Shown: in pieces, positions 56,143 to 64,000 of the stretch
Numbering within the stretch: position 1 is the stretch's first letter
How the letters are laid out: each line of letters starts with the position of its first letter
DNA from: Desulfovibrio sp. UCD-KL4C
GTDB taxonomy: Bacteria; Desulfobacterota; Desulfovibrionia; Desulfovibrionales; Desulfovibrionaceae
Assembly (NCBI RefSeq): GCF_006210265.1
Contig: NZ_VCNC01000001.1
Coordinates: 506,843-570,842 of the forward strand
Reading direction: 5' to 3'
Length of the DNA: 64,000 nucleotides
Position numbers and translations under genes: made by a program
Notes under the pieces: generated by a model
Databases searched by the model: none
Told to the model about the DNA's origin: nothing
Seen by the model: the letters and a program-made list of their open reading frames with translations, nothing else

Positions 56143-57528
56143 TTATTCGTATATGCGGTACTCAATACCATGCTTTCTAATTCTGTTATGGATGGTTCCG
56201 CGGCTGACATTTAAGATCCGCGCTGCCTCGCTTTTGTTACCAGACGTTTTTTTTAGAGCGGAGATAAGTTCTTCTTTTTCAGTCAGCCCGCGAGGCGGTG
56301 TTTTCTGCATATTAACTGATGGAGCATTGTAGTCTTCACCGGAAAAAGAAACGATTTGCGGAGGTAGATGTTCCGGCTGCATCGGGCCTGCTTCTTTTAC
56401 TACAGCGGCATATTCCAGAGCACTTTTAAGTTCACGCACATTACCGGGCCAGTCGTATTCAATGAGTTTTCTCATAGTTTCCGGCGTTGGGCTTTCGCTT
56501 TTATCAAGATTTGGATTGGTATTTATGAAATGTTCAACCAGTCTATGCAGGTCTCCCTTTCGGTCTCGAAGCGGAGGTAAATATACGGGTATTACATTGA
56601 TACGGAAAAAGAAATCTTCGCGGAATTTTTTGTCACGCACCAGTTCCTGCAGATTTTGATTTGTGGCAGTGATGAGTCTCGCATTCATGGAAAGCGTGAG
56701 GCTGTCTCCGACTCGTTCGAAAGATTTCGTTTCAAGTACACGAAGCAGCTTAACTTGAATATGCAGCGGAACGTCACCTATCTCATCTAGAAAAATATCT
56801 CCGCTTCCAGCTTCTTCAAACCGACCTGATCTGTGTCTGTATGCTCCTGTGAACGATCCTTTTACATGTCCAAACAGTTCGCTCTCAAGCAACGCATCGT
56901 TAAGAGCTGCGCAATTAAGTTGTACAAACGGTTTGTCCTTTCGTGGACTGAGTTGGTGGATGGCCTGTGCAGCTAGTTCTTTGCCTGTACCTGATTCTCC
57001 GAATATAATGACAGGTGCATCAGATTGAGCTGCTTTCTTAATGAGCGTATACACCTTCTGCATCGGTGCGGAATTACCTATAAATCCGCAAAATTGTTTG
57101 TCATCACGGTTCAGTTGCAGCGATAACTCTTGTATTTTTAACTCCTTGCGATCAAGTTCGGATATATCTGTAAGTGTTTCAACCGCACCTATAATTTCAC
57201 CGTTTTCGTTTTTAAGGATGGAAGCGTTTTTTAGCACGTGTAGATAAGAACCGTTTTTGCTGATAATATAGCAGTTTTTACTGCCTTCTTTCCGGGTATT
57301 GAATAATCTACACCAATGTTGTTTACCTAACTCTCTAGACTGTTCACACGCATCGCAGCCGAACACAGAGCATGGTTTACCAAGCAGCTCTTCCCTTTTG
57401 AATCCAGTCATTTTGAGCAGGGCGTCATTCACCATCATGATGGTTCCGTTCGGGCTAATTAGGAAAAGACCTTCGTTCATTGTATCAATTACTTCACGCA
57501 TATATAAATTGATTTCCTGATCTTTCAC
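56143..57528 (-). CDS. PAS-containing sigma-54-dependent transcriptional activator
   Basis: 461 residues: PAS sensor (TMNEGLFLISPNG), AAA+ domain and a Fis-type HTH (NKSEAARILNVSRGTIHNRI). The sensor carries a cysteine set at about 53, 58, 61, 73 and 86, suggesting a metal, Fe-S or redox cofactor. Walker A is GESGTGKE (177-184); the sigma-54 contact loop is GSFTGA (224-229) instead of GAFTGA; Walker B follows as IFLDEIGDV and the Arg finger region is FREDFFFRI. It is transcribed away from the octaheme-cytochrome operon, whose promoter region has a 26-bp palindrome and a good sigma-54 site. Confidence 0.9.
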   Translation of the reverse strand: MKDQEINLYMREVIDTMNEGLFLISPNGTIMMVNDALLKMTGFKREELLGKPCSVFGCDACEQSRELGKQHWCRLFNTRKEGSKNCYIISKNGSYLHVLKNASILKNENGEIIGAVETLTDISELDRKELKIQELSLQLNRDDKQFCGFIGNSAPMQKVYTLIKKAAQSDAPVIIFGESGTGKELAAQAIHQLSPRKDKPFVQLNCAALNDALLESELFGHVKGSFTGAYRHRSGRFEEAGSGDIFLDEIGDVPLHIQVKLLRVLETKSFERVGDSLTLSMNARLITATNQNLQELVRDKKFREDFFFRINVIPVYLPPLRDRKGDLHRLVEHFINTNPNLDKSESPTPETMRKLIEYDWPGNVRELKSALEYAAVVKEAGPMQPEHLPPQIVSFSGEDYNAPSVNMQKTPPRGLTEKEELISALKKTSGNKSEAARILNVSRGTIHNRIRKHGIEYRIYE

Positions 57529-57627
57529 TTCCCCTCCTCTTTCTGTCTTCTAAAATCTATTAGCGGTATTTTACTAGCTAAAAAAGTGTTTATTGGTGTT
57601 CAATTTCAATCGATATGTGTATATAAT

Positions 57628-57653
57628 TGGACATATGTTTAAACATATGTCCA
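57628..57653. promoter_or_regulatory. 26-bp palindromic activator binding site
   Basis: TGGACATATGTTT is followed directly by its exact complement AAACATATGTCCA. It ends about 100 bases upstream of the -24 element, a typical enhancer distance for NtrC-family activators, and lies between the activator gene and the operon. Confidence 0.75.
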
Positions 57654-57753
57654 GATATTTGTAGTCATTGAAAGTCTAATTTTGATTAATAAATAGCCTG
57701 AAGATGGTGTTAACCGTATATCCTGTGGTATTTATATATAAAATAAATCATTC

Positions 57754-57769
57754 GGGCACGGATTCTGCT
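57754..57769 (+). promoter_or_regulatory. Sigma-54 promoter of the octaheme operon
   Basis: GGGCACGGATTCTGCT: GG at 57755-57756 and GC at 57767-57768 separated by exactly ten bases, with a GGCAC -24 and a TGCT -12. About 100 bases before the first gene. Confidence 0.8.
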
Positions 57770-57869
57770 CTAATATAAAAGTGCAAATTAAAATTAAAAA
57801 TAGAAATCAGAAAATCAAGGACTTATCAGTTGAGTCTGAGTTTAAATTTTAATGTGGAGACAGGAAAAT

Positions 57870-58868
57870 ATGACAGAAAAAAAGAAAGGGATATCGAGGC
57901 GAAGTTTCTTAAAAGGGCTTGGAGTTGGAAGTGCCGCCATGCTTTTGCCTTCCACGTCTACAGCAACGGCTGCATCATCTGGAACAGAAGAGCTGGCGAC
58001 TTTGCTTGATATTTCAAAATGTATCGGTTGCGGTGAGTGTGTAAACGGGTGTTCTGAAGTTAACGGGTCAAAATATCCTGAACCTAAGAAGCCTTTTCCG
58101 GTAATGTATCCTACGTCTCGTGTTAAGGTTGAGGATTGGTCGGATAAGCGGGGTGTGGATGACAGGCTTACACCATATAACTGGCTTTTCATTCAAAGTG
58201 CGGAAGTAGAGTATAAGGGTGAAAATTATGAAGTAAATATTCCGCGCCGCTGTCTGCATTGCCAGAATCCTCCTTGTGCAGATCTTTGCCCTTGGGGTGC
58301 GGCGGCAAAGCAGAAAAACGGTATAGTACGTATTCAGCCAAATGTCTGCCTTGGCGGGGCAAAGTGTCGGGCCGTTTGCCCTTGGCATATACCACAGCGG
58401 CAAACCGGAGTGGGATTATACATGCGTCTTCTTCCTAAATTTGGCGGTAACGGTGTGATGTATAAGTGTGACCGTTGTTACAATCGTATTAACGAAGGCA
58501 AACTTCCTGCCTGCATAGAAGTCTGTCCTGAACATGTTCAGACCATAGGTCCGCGTAGCGAAATTTTAGCTAAAGCGCATGAATTGGCAGATAAAAATGG
58601 TTGGTTCATTTATGGGGAAGAAGAAAACGGCGGAACCAATACAATTTATGTATCACCGGTACCTTTTGATCTTTTGAATAAAGCAATTGAGAAAGGCGCA
58701 GGAAAACCGGGGCTACAACCTGTTGCCGACTCAATGGCGGATGAAGAAAATCTTGCTAGTGCAATAGCTATTGCACCGCTTGCAGGTATTGCTGCCGGAA
58801 TTATCAAAGCAGGAAATTATCTATCCTCTGCTGCAGATGATAAGAACAAGGATAAGAATGATGAGTAA
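57870..58868 (+). CDS. Tat-exported four-cluster ferredoxin (PsrB/DmsB/HmcB-like electron transfer subunit)
   Basis: 332 residues. Start set at the ATG giving MTEKKKGISRRSFLKG, a twin-arginine signal. Cysteine groups: CIGCGECVNGC, CLHCQNPPCADLCP, CLGGAKCRAVCP and CDRCYNRINEGKLPACIEVCP, enough for four [4Fe-4S] clusters in the usual two-pair arrangement. A C-terminal Ala/Ile-rich helix (AIAIAPLAGIAAGI) may anchor it. It passes electrons between the membrane and the periplasmic octaheme protein encoded downstream. First gene of the operon. Confidence 0.9.
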   Translation: MTEKKKGISRRSFLKGLGVGSAAMLLPSTSTATAASSGTEELATLLDISKCIGCGECVNGCSEVNGSKYPEPKKPFPVMYPTSRVKVEDWSDKRGVDDRLTPYNWLFIQSAEVEYKGENYEVNIPRRCLHCQNPPCADLCPWGAAAKQKNGIVRIQPNVCLGGAKCRAVCPWHIPQRQTGVGLYMRLLPKFGGNGVMYKCDRCYNRINEGKLPACIEVCPEHVQTIGPRSEILAKAHELADKNGWFIYGEEENGGTNTIYVSPVPFDLLNKAIEKGAGKPGLQPVADSMADEENLASAIAIAPLAGIAAGIIKAGNYLSSAADDKNKDKNDE

Positions 58869-59331
58869 AAACATATACGGCTGGTTTTTTAAAATTGTTG
58901 TCTTTTTTATGGCCCTCACCGGAGTAGCTCAGATGCCTATCTTCAAAAGATATTACATCGCCAGTATTCCCGGTTTAAGTTGGCTTTCCAATTTCTATCT
59001 CACCAATAAACTTCATTACATGTTGGGCGCAGTGCTGATCTTTATGGTTATGTTCATGGCCACGGATTTTATTATGAGTAAGCGCGGTAAGATACGTTTA
59101 TCTCTTTGCGGGAAAGTGCGCGCATTTCTTTTTGCTGCGGTTATATTTACCGGCGTTTTTCGCGTAATAAAGAATCTTCCGTATGTAACTATGGACCCTT
59201 TTACGGTAATGATGATAGACTGGACTCATCTGGGATTTGCGATTCTTCTTGGAATCGCTGCTCTTATTGCCTTGGTTCGAGGACGTTCATCATATTTTGA
59301 AAGTGTTCGAGTTGGAACTAATGTTCGTTAA
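58858..59331 (+). CDS. Small membrane subunit (cytochrome b-like), C-terminus altered by a duplication
   Basis: 157 residues with four membrane helices. Overlaps the end of the ferredoxin gene and follows AAGGA. In-helix His residues occur in NKLHYMLGAV and DWTHLGFAIL, compatible with heme b or quinone binding. The last residues after GRSSYFE are SVRVGTNVR. The repeated segment at 60698-60847 instead continues in frame to GYKEHYGGS and a stop, so the original tail probably was the latter. The 120-bp segment 59182-59301 is present twice. Confidence 0.75.
   Translation: MMSKNIYGWFFKIVVFFMALTGVAQMPIFKRYYIASIPGLSWLSNFYLTNKLHYMLGAVLIFMVMFMATDFIMSKRGKIRLSLCGKVRAFLFAAVIFTGVFRVIKNLPYVTMDPFTVMMIDWTHLGFAILLGIAALIALVRGRSSYFESVRVGTNVR
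59182..59301 (+). repeat. 120-bp direct repeat, copy 1
   Basis: Identical over 120 bases to 60698-60817 (offset 1,516). It covers the last third of the membrane-subunit gene. Identity stops abruptly on both sides. Confidence 0.97.
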
Positions 59332-59426
59332 TGAGAGGTTTTTTATAGCCTTATAGATCATAAAGAAGATTAAGGAATTAGAGCATGAATCTCTCTTAGT
59401 TATATGTATATGTGGAATATTCAGTG

Positions 59427-59432
59427 TATAAT
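59427..59432 (+). promoter_or_regulatory. Possible -10 for the inserted glycosyltransferase
   Basis: A TATAAT 43 bases before the start codon; no convincing -35. Suggests the gene could be transcribed independently of the operon. Confidence 0.25.
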
Positions 59433-59474
59433 CTCTGGTAGACTTTGTTTGTTTCGAAAGATAATTATTTATAG

Positions 59475-60659
59475 ATGATTAATATTCCACATATAAAGGG
59501 CCAGCGTCCTCGGGTTCTGCTTATCACTCAAGATTATTTTGTTATTCCTGAGCTTGCCAGAGGTTTGAAGTCTCTTGGAATTTCCTTTGTTTCAGTCGAA
59601 TTTCAACAGACCCCTTTTTTTCTTAAGAAGTTGCTTGATAAAGTCGCGCTTTTAAAACCTCACTTTATTTTATCCGTCAATCATGCTGGACTGGATCGGG
59701 AAGGGCAGGTTCTGGGACTGTTAAAACGTTGTGGGGTTCCATTTGCAAGCTGGTTTGTAGATCGTCAGGAAATATTTCTTAGATCAGATGTTGACGCAAA
59801 CTCCCTACTTGCTGTTTTCAGTTGGGACCCAGAAGCTATTGTGTCTTTGAATAAGCGAAATGTTCCTTATGCACAGTATCTTCCACTTGGAACTGATACT
59901 TCTATTTTTCATCCAGTTAAGGGATATCATGAATACTTATACCCTGTTTCATTCGTCGGTTCTACGTGGACACCGAAGATAGTTGAGGTGCTGCGAGCCG
60001 GTGGTTTTCCTGTAACTTTACTGCGCAAGTACAAGACTCTTGGTGGGTTGCTGGAAGAAGATTTCTCAATTGATATGAATGAATTACTTAATCGTGCAGG
60101 GAATGATGTCTTTGAAACATGTATAAGTTTGCCTTCAGATAAACAGGAGATGTTTTTTCGCCTTATACAGCTGCAGGCTACAAGGTTAAGGCGTATCAAT
60201 ATTGTGTCTGGGTTATTAGAGTTTAGTCCTGCTATTGTGGGGGATACTTATTGGGTCAGGGCTTTGTCTAAAAAGAAGATAGATTTTACATGGTGGAATC
60301 ATCTTAAATATGAGGATGAATTACCTGCTTTTTATAGGCAGTCTATATTGAACTTTAATGCTGTAAGTCTCCAGTCTGCCGCTTCTTTAAATCAACGTAT
60401 TTTCGATGTGCCTGCTTGCGGTTCTTTTTTGCTGACTGAGTATAACTCAGCACTTGAAAATCTTTTTGAACCAGGCAAAGAGGTTGCATGTTACGATAAA
60501 GATGACAATATCCAGGGAGTTATATCGAAATGGCTCTCAGATGAAAAAGGGCGGGAAAAAATAATTCGTGCCGGTATGAAAAGAATTTTTGCTGAGCACA
60601 CTTATCAACACAGAATTATAAAAATTATTTCAAAGATGAACCAGTTTTTTTATAAGTAA
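59475..60659 (+). CDS. CgeB-like glycosyltransferase inserted in the operon
   Basis: 394 residues, GT-B type with a DUF3880-like N-half (PRVLLITQDYFVIPELARGL, DREGQVLGLLKRCGVPFASW) and a C-half of the PF13524 group (QRIFDVPACGSFLLTEYNSALENLFEPGKE). No strong ribosome site precedes it. It lies in the 1,396-base segment between two identical 120-bp repeats, within an electron-transfer operon to which it has no evident functional link. Acceptor unknown. Distantly related to the protein at 31838. Confidence 0.82.
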   Translation: MINIPHIKGQRPRVLLITQDYFVIPELARGLKSLGISFVSVEFQQTPFFLKKLLDKVALLKPHFILSVNHAGLDREGQVLGLLKRCGVPFASWFVDRQEIFLRSDVDANSLLAVFSWDPEAIVSLNKRNVPYAQYLPLGTDTSIFHPVKGYHEYLYPVSFVGSTWTPKIVEVLRAGGFPVTLLRKYKTLGGLLEEDFSIDMNELLNRAGNDVFETCISLPSDKQEMFFRLIQLQATRLRRINIVSGLLEFSPAIVGDTYWVRALSKKKIDFTWWNHLKYEDELPAFYRQSILNFNAVSLQSAASLNQRIFDVPACGSFLLTEYNSALENLFEPGKEVACYDKDDNIQGVISKWLSDEKGREKIIRAGMKRIFAEHTYQHRIIKIISKMNQFFYK

Positions 60660-60697
60660 GTATAAATACCCTGATCATAGGTTCTCTAAAAATATAA

Positions 60698-60817
60698 TAT
60701 GTAACTATGGACCCTTTTACGGTAATGATGATAGACTGGACTCATCTGGGATTTGCGATTCTTCTTGGAATCGCTGCTCTTATTGCCTTGGTTCGAGGAC
60801 GTTCATCATATTTTGAA
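60698..60817 (+). repeat. 120-bp direct repeat, copy 2
   Basis: Perfect copy of 59182-59301; flanked upstream by the end of the glycosyltransferase region and downstream by operon sequence leading to the octaheme gene. Confidence 0.97.
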
Positions 60818-60847
60818 GGCTATAAGGAGCATTATGGAGGCAGTTAG
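60698..60847 (+). pseudogene. Detached 3' end of the membrane-subunit gene
   Basis: Reading in the frame of the intact copy, 49 codons run YVTMDPF... through RGRSSYFE and then GYKEHYGGS to a TAG at 60845-60847. No start or ribosome site of its own. It appears to be the original end of the gene at 58858, separated from it by the inserted segment. Confidence 0.75.
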
Positions 60848-60876
60848 TATAAGCTTTTAACGAGTGGAGGGCTGTA

Positions 60877-62505
60877 ATGGGGTTCATAAGGAGATCAGTT
60901 TTAGCACTGGCAACAGTTGCTTTTCTGTGCGGTCCTGTGTTCGGAGCGAGTGATGATGCTCCGGGCATAGAAATGGCTCGTCAGGCGACCAAGGGTAAAG
61001 AACTTTGGATAACAGCGGATCATTCCAAATTTGATGTCCTTAAGCAGCCGTTTACCAAAGGTCCGGAAGTTACACAGGCCTGTCTGACCTGCCATACCGA
61101 GGCCGGACATCAGTTTCATAAAACCATTCACTGGACATGGCTTGACCCCAAAGCAGAAAAAGAAATGGGGATAGGCAAGGGCGGTTTGGTGATGAATAAT
61201 TTTTGTATTAACATTCAATCCAATGAACCTCGCTGTACTTCCTGTCATGCCGGATATGGATGGAAAGATAAGAATTTTGATTTTTCGTCTCAAAAAAAGA
61301 TAGATTGTCTGGTTTGCCATGAGCAGACGGGAACATATAAAAAGTTTCCTGCCGGAGCCGGTAATCCTGCCCCACCTCCCGGGATGAAATTTAAGGGGAA
61401 CGGCAAGTATTATAAATCCCCTGATTGGAACAAGGTTGCACAATCAGTCAGTCGTCCAACCCGTGCTAATTGCGGTACCTGCCATTTCTATGGTGGCGGT
61501 GGTGACGGAGTAAAACATGGTGATCTTGATTCTTCCATGCGTATGCCGAGCAAGAATCTTGATGTTCATATGAGCATGGAAGGGCAGAAGTTTGAATGTA
61601 CTCGCTGTCATACCACTGTAAAACATCAAATTGCGGGCCGCATTTATTCAAATCCTGCCGCTACGGACCGTAAATCTCTACTTGAAGATGATTTAGGCGC
61701 AAAAATTATGTGTGAATCCTGCCATAGTGCAACTCCGCATAAATCGGAAATTGGTATGAAGCTTAATGATCATACTGATAAAGTTGCCTGTCAGAGCTGT
61801 CATATACCTACCTTTGCACGTGAGCTTCCAACCAAGATGTGGTGGGACTGGTCACAGGCCGGTAGAAAGAAAGACGGCAAAGCTTATGTCGTCAAAGGTG
61901 AGTGGGGCAAGCCTACATATATGACCAAGAAAGGTGATATGCGGTGGGAAAAAGATGTTATTCCTGAATATTACTGGTTTAACGGTACAATTGAATCTAT
62001 CACCGCCAAGACTGTTGTTGATCCGAGCCTTCCTGTACAGGTTAGCAGGCCGATCGGAAGCAGTAAGGACAGCAAATCACGTATCATGCCTTTTAAGGTA
62101 CATCGTGGAAAGACTCCCTATGACATTGTTAATAAAAATATGATAATTCCTCACTTGTTCGGCAAGGATGAGGCTGCATACTGGAAGGGATATGACTGGG
62201 TAAAAGCATCCGCTGCCGGAATGGCATATGCAGGTCTTCCATTCAGCGGTAATGTTGGTTTTGTTGAAACTGAATATGTTTATCCTATCACTCACATGGT
62301 TGCACCCAAAGATAATGTTCTTGCCTGTGAAGCGTGTCATAGCAAGCAGAGCCGATTAAGCAATCTCAATTCCTTTTATATGCCAAGACGAGATTCAAAT
62401 CGTGTTGTTGATGCCGGTGGATGGTTTATAGTCATAGCTTCTGCTGTAGGAGTGATTCTGCATGCACTCGGACGAATCTTCATAAAGGGACGTAAGGAGG
62501 ACTAG
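60877..62505 (+). CDS. Octaheme c-type cytochrome, OTR (tetrathionate reductase) family, membrane anchored
   Basis: 542 residues: signal peptide (SVLALATVAFLCGPVFGA), eight CXXCH motifs (CLTCH, CTSCH, CLVCH, CGTCH, CTRCH, CESCH, CQSCH, CEACH) and a C-terminal helix (WFIVIASAVGVILHALG). The opening FDVLKQPFTKGPEVTQACLTCHTEAG and HWTW is the hallmark of the octaheme tetrathionate reductase family known from Shewanella; relatives also reduce nitrite or hydroxylamine in vitro, so the physiological substrate is open. GGAGG precedes the ATG. It is the presumed catalytic subunit of the operon. Confidence 0.9.
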   Translation: MGFIRRSVLALATVAFLCGPVFGASDDAPGIEMARQATKGKELWITADHSKFDVLKQPFTKGPEVTQACLTCHTEAGHQFHKTIHWTWLDPKAEKEMGIGKGGLVMNNFCINIQSNEPRCTSCHAGYGWKDKNFDFSSQKKIDCLVCHEQTGTYKKFPAGAGNPAPPPGMKFKGNGKYYKSPDWNKVAQSVSRPTRANCGTCHFYGGGGDGVKHGDLDSSMRMPSKNLDVHMSMEGQKFECTRCHTTVKHQIAGRIYSNPAATDRKSLLEDDLGAKIMCESCHSATPHKSEIGMKLNDHTDKVACQSCHIPTFARELPTKMWWDWSQAGRKKDGKAYVVKGEWGKPTYMTKKGDMRWEKDVIPEYYWFNGTIESITAKTVVDPSLPVQVSRPIGSSKDSKSRIMPFKVHRGKTPYDIVNKNMIIPHLFGKDEAAYWKGYDWVKASAAGMAYAGLPFSGNVGFVETEYVYPITHMVAPKDNVLACEACHSKQSRLSNLNSFYMPRRDSNRVVDAGGWFIVIASAVGVILHALGRIFIKGRKED

Positions 62506-62507
62506 TC

Positions 62508-63164
62508 ATGGCTTTAACACATCATCATATGAAAAAAATATATTTGTACTCACGTTTCGAACGTTTCTGGCACTGGACACAGTCTGTGCTGATTGTCCTG
62601 CTTATGGTCACAGGACTTGAGGTTCACGGGCTCTTTAATCTATTCGGTTTTGAAAGAGCCGTAGATCTGCATAATACCTTTGGAATCAGTTGGCTGGTAT
62701 TGTTTGTATTCATTATCTTCTGGTTACTGACAACAGGTGAATGGAAACAGTATATCCCAACGTCTAAGAAGCTTTTTGCGGTGGCAAGATATTACGCTGT
62801 AGGAATATTCAAAGGTGAAGATCATCCTGTTCACAAAAGTTCTGGCGCAAAGCATAATCCGTTGCAACGGCTTGTTTATCTGGGATTATCTGCAATTCTG
62901 CTTCCCTTACAAATGGTAACTGGATTGTTGTACTGGACTTATAATGACTGGGTCGCTTACGGGATTAACTTTGTAAGTCTCGAAACTGTTGCAAATGTGC
63001 ATATGGGCTGTGCCTACGCATTGTTGGCCTTCCTTATAGTGCATATTTATATGACCACAACAGGACACTCCATAACAGCTCACGTTGCTGCCATGTTCAG
63101 CGGATGGGAAGAAGTTCCGGTAGATTATAAAGTAGAAGAGTGGGAAGTTCATAAGAAGAGTTAA
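62508..63164 (+). CDS. Membrane cytochrome b (PhsC/HydC-like) of the octaheme system
   Basis: 218 residues, about four membrane helices with heme-ligating His: FERFWHWTQSVLIVLLMVTG, LHNTFGISWL, VHMGCAYALLAFLIVHIYMTTTGH. This is the di-heme cytochrome b module found with hydrogenases, formate dehydrogenases and thiosulfate/OTR systems, linking menaquinol to periplasmic hemes. AAGGAGG six bases before the ATG; two bases after the octaheme stop. Last gene of the operon. Confidence 0.9.
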   Translation: MALTHHHMKKIYLYSRFERFWHWTQSVLIVLLMVTGLEVHGLFNLFGFERAVDLHNTFGISWLVLFVFIIFWLLTTGEWKQYIPTSKKLFAVARYYAVGIFKGEDHPVHKSSGAKHNPLQRLVYLGLSAILLPLQMVTGLLYWTYNDWVAYGINFVSLETVANVHMGCAYALLAFLIVHIYMTTTGHSITAHVAAMFSGWEEVPVDYKVEEWEVHKKS

Positions 63165-63185
63165 AAGTTTCAAATTCTAAAAAAT

Positions 63186-63222
63186 AACACCCCGCTGAAT
63201 TATATGACAGCGGGGTGTTTTG
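63186..63222. terminator. Bidirectional terminator
   Basis: AACACCCCGCTG pairs with CAGCGGGGTGTT; T run downstream, A-rich side upstream. Ends the octaheme operon and the converging last gene. Confidence 0.92.
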
Positions 63223-63230
63223 ATTAAAAA

Positions 63231-64000
63231 TCAGCCGAGGCCCATACCGGGCTTCATAGTTTTCCCTGTCATGGTAATTTCGTAACCACCAAGGCTCTTA
63301 ATAGCTTCTTTAATTTCATCTGATTTCAGCAGATTAACAAGTGAAATAATTCTTGTATCATGCATATATTTATCAGGTATTATAAGGTCATATCTCTCAT
63401 TAGCTAAAGGTATAAAGTCTAGATTCAAAGCTTTGGCGGCGGCATATATTCCAAGTCCGCAGTCAGCAGTTCCTGTTAACACATTCGCAGCAACAGCCAT
63501 GTGAGTGAATTCTTCCCGATTGTATCCTTTTACTGACTCAGAATCTATTTTTGCTTTTTCGAGATGATAGTCGAAGAGAATTCTTGTTCCTGCACCTCTT
63601 TGCCTGTTGATAAAATTAATACTACCGTCACGGAGGCTTTCAATTCCGGTGATCTTTAGAGGATTACCCTTAGGGACAATAAATCCTTGATGGCGGATCG
63701 CCAGATTGATCACAGTCACATCTAGGTCCGGAAGGTATATATCAAGGAATGGAAAGTTGAAGTCTCCGCTTTCAGGGGCAAAAAGGTGCGATCCGGCGAA
63801 TAGGGCCACATCATTCTTAAGGGCTGTAATCCCACCCATTGAACCCGCATGAGTAGATACAAGGCGTATGGGAGTCTCTGCTCCCATAAGAATATCTCCA
63901 AGTAGGTCAAGAGTGTTGTCATGACTTCCAACGTGCATGATTATGTTTTTTAAATTCTGTTTGTCTGAGAAAAGTTCAACTTCAACTAATTCATTCAGTT
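63231..64000 (-). CDS. PBP-like (COG1910/PF12727) domain protein, 5' end outside window
   Basis: The minus-strand frame is open to the window edge, beyond the ATG at 63938: LVEVELFSDKQNLKNI leads into VGSHDNTLDLLGDIL, so the N-terminus lies outside. The domain resembles molybdate-binding-like PBP_like_2: STHAGSMGGITAL, INFINRQRGAGTRILFDYHLEKA, HMAVAANVLTGTADCGLG. It is commonly fused to a ModE-type HTH or to MoeA, so a molybdenum/tungsten-responsive regulator or molybdopterin enzyme is likely. Which one depends on the missing part. Confidence 0.8.
   Translation of the reverse strand, partial: LNELVEVELFSDKQNLKNIIMHVGSHDNTLDLLGDILMGAETPIRLVSTHAGSMGGITALKNDVALFAGSHLFAPESGDFNFPFLDIYLPDLDVTVINLAIRHQGFIVPKGNPLKITGIESLRDGSINFINRQRGAGTRILFDYHLEKAKIDSESVKGYNREEFTHMAVAANVLTGTADCGLGIYAAAKALNLDFIPLANERYDLIIPDKYMHDTRIISLVNLLKSDEIKEAIKSLGGYEITMTGKTMKPGMGLG

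Noticed and set aside
59182-60817. Glycosyltransferase region as a transposon or insertion sequence
   Set aside because: No transposase, no terminal inverted repeats, and 120-bp identical flanks are far too long for transposase target duplication.

Overview
The window looks like the chromosome of an anaerobic, probably marine, sulfate-reducing bacterium of the Desulfovibrionales. The pointers are a periplasmic tetraheme cytochrome c3, two further octaheme c-type cytochromes, menaquinone made by the futalosine route (mqnB), a Na+-pumping oxaloacetate decarboxylase, cobalamin biosynthesis, several c-di-GMP/chemotaxis proteins and moderately AT-rich DNA with strong Shine-Dalgarno sites. This assignment is inferred from gene content; no rRNA or other phylogenetic marker was analysed.

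Layout. 0-4.5 kb: end of a cobalamin operon (cbiG, cobJ), cytochrome c3, and a very acidic repeat protein. 4.5-9.1 kb: menaquinone-related genes (small ORF, ubiE/menG, mqnB, polyprenyl diphosphate synthase) mixed with a DUF2065 protein and a nucleotide-sugar dehydrogenase. 9.1-20 kb: HDOD-PAS-GGDEF protein, a PurS-like/PurL fusion, a PHP-glycosyltransferase fusion, groES-groEL and an HU protein. 20-24 kb: a MATE pump, an isolated cbiM, and three small membrane or secreted proteins. 24-29.6 kb: oadA-oadG-oadB and a PEP carboxykinase, an oxaloacetate node. 29.6-34 kb: a chemoreceptor, a CgeB-like glycosyltransferase, a PilZ protein and a lipoprotein. 34-37.8 kb: cobalamin riboswitch, metE, metF. 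38-42.4 kb: tRNA-Leu(CAG) and a two-gene cytochrome-bd-like complex whose second subunit carries eight c-hemes. 42.4-47.8 kb: DEAD-box helicase with a long structured leader, MltF-type transglycosylase, a xenobiotic-type acetyltransferase, and a VOC-like protein. 47.9-51.5 kb: an SsuABC-like importer whose ATPase is fused in frame to a signal-less binding-protein domain. 51.7-55.8 kb: APC permease, a degenerate histidine-kinase-like membrane protein, a second identical tRNA-Leu and citrate synthase. 56-63.2 kb: a sigma-54 activator divergent from an octaheme-cytochrome operon (Tat ferredoxin, membrane anchor, OTR-family cytochrome, cytochrome b). The end holds part of a PBP-like molybdenum-related regulator or enzyme.

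The most unusual regions are: (1) a glycosyltransferase gene lodged inside the octaheme operon between two perfect 120-bp direct repeats, the second copy preserving what looks like the original C-terminus of the interrupted membrane gene; (2) the bd-like/octaheme two-gene complex; (3) the ATPase-binding-protein fusion; (4) a textbook sigma-54 promoter and 26-bp palindrome in front of the octaheme operon.

Functionally the region is rich in periplasmic electron-transfer proteins that would exchange electrons with menaquinone, whose synthesis is partly encoded here. Cobalamin recurs: biosynthesis, a CbiM cobalt component, and a B12-controlled metE.
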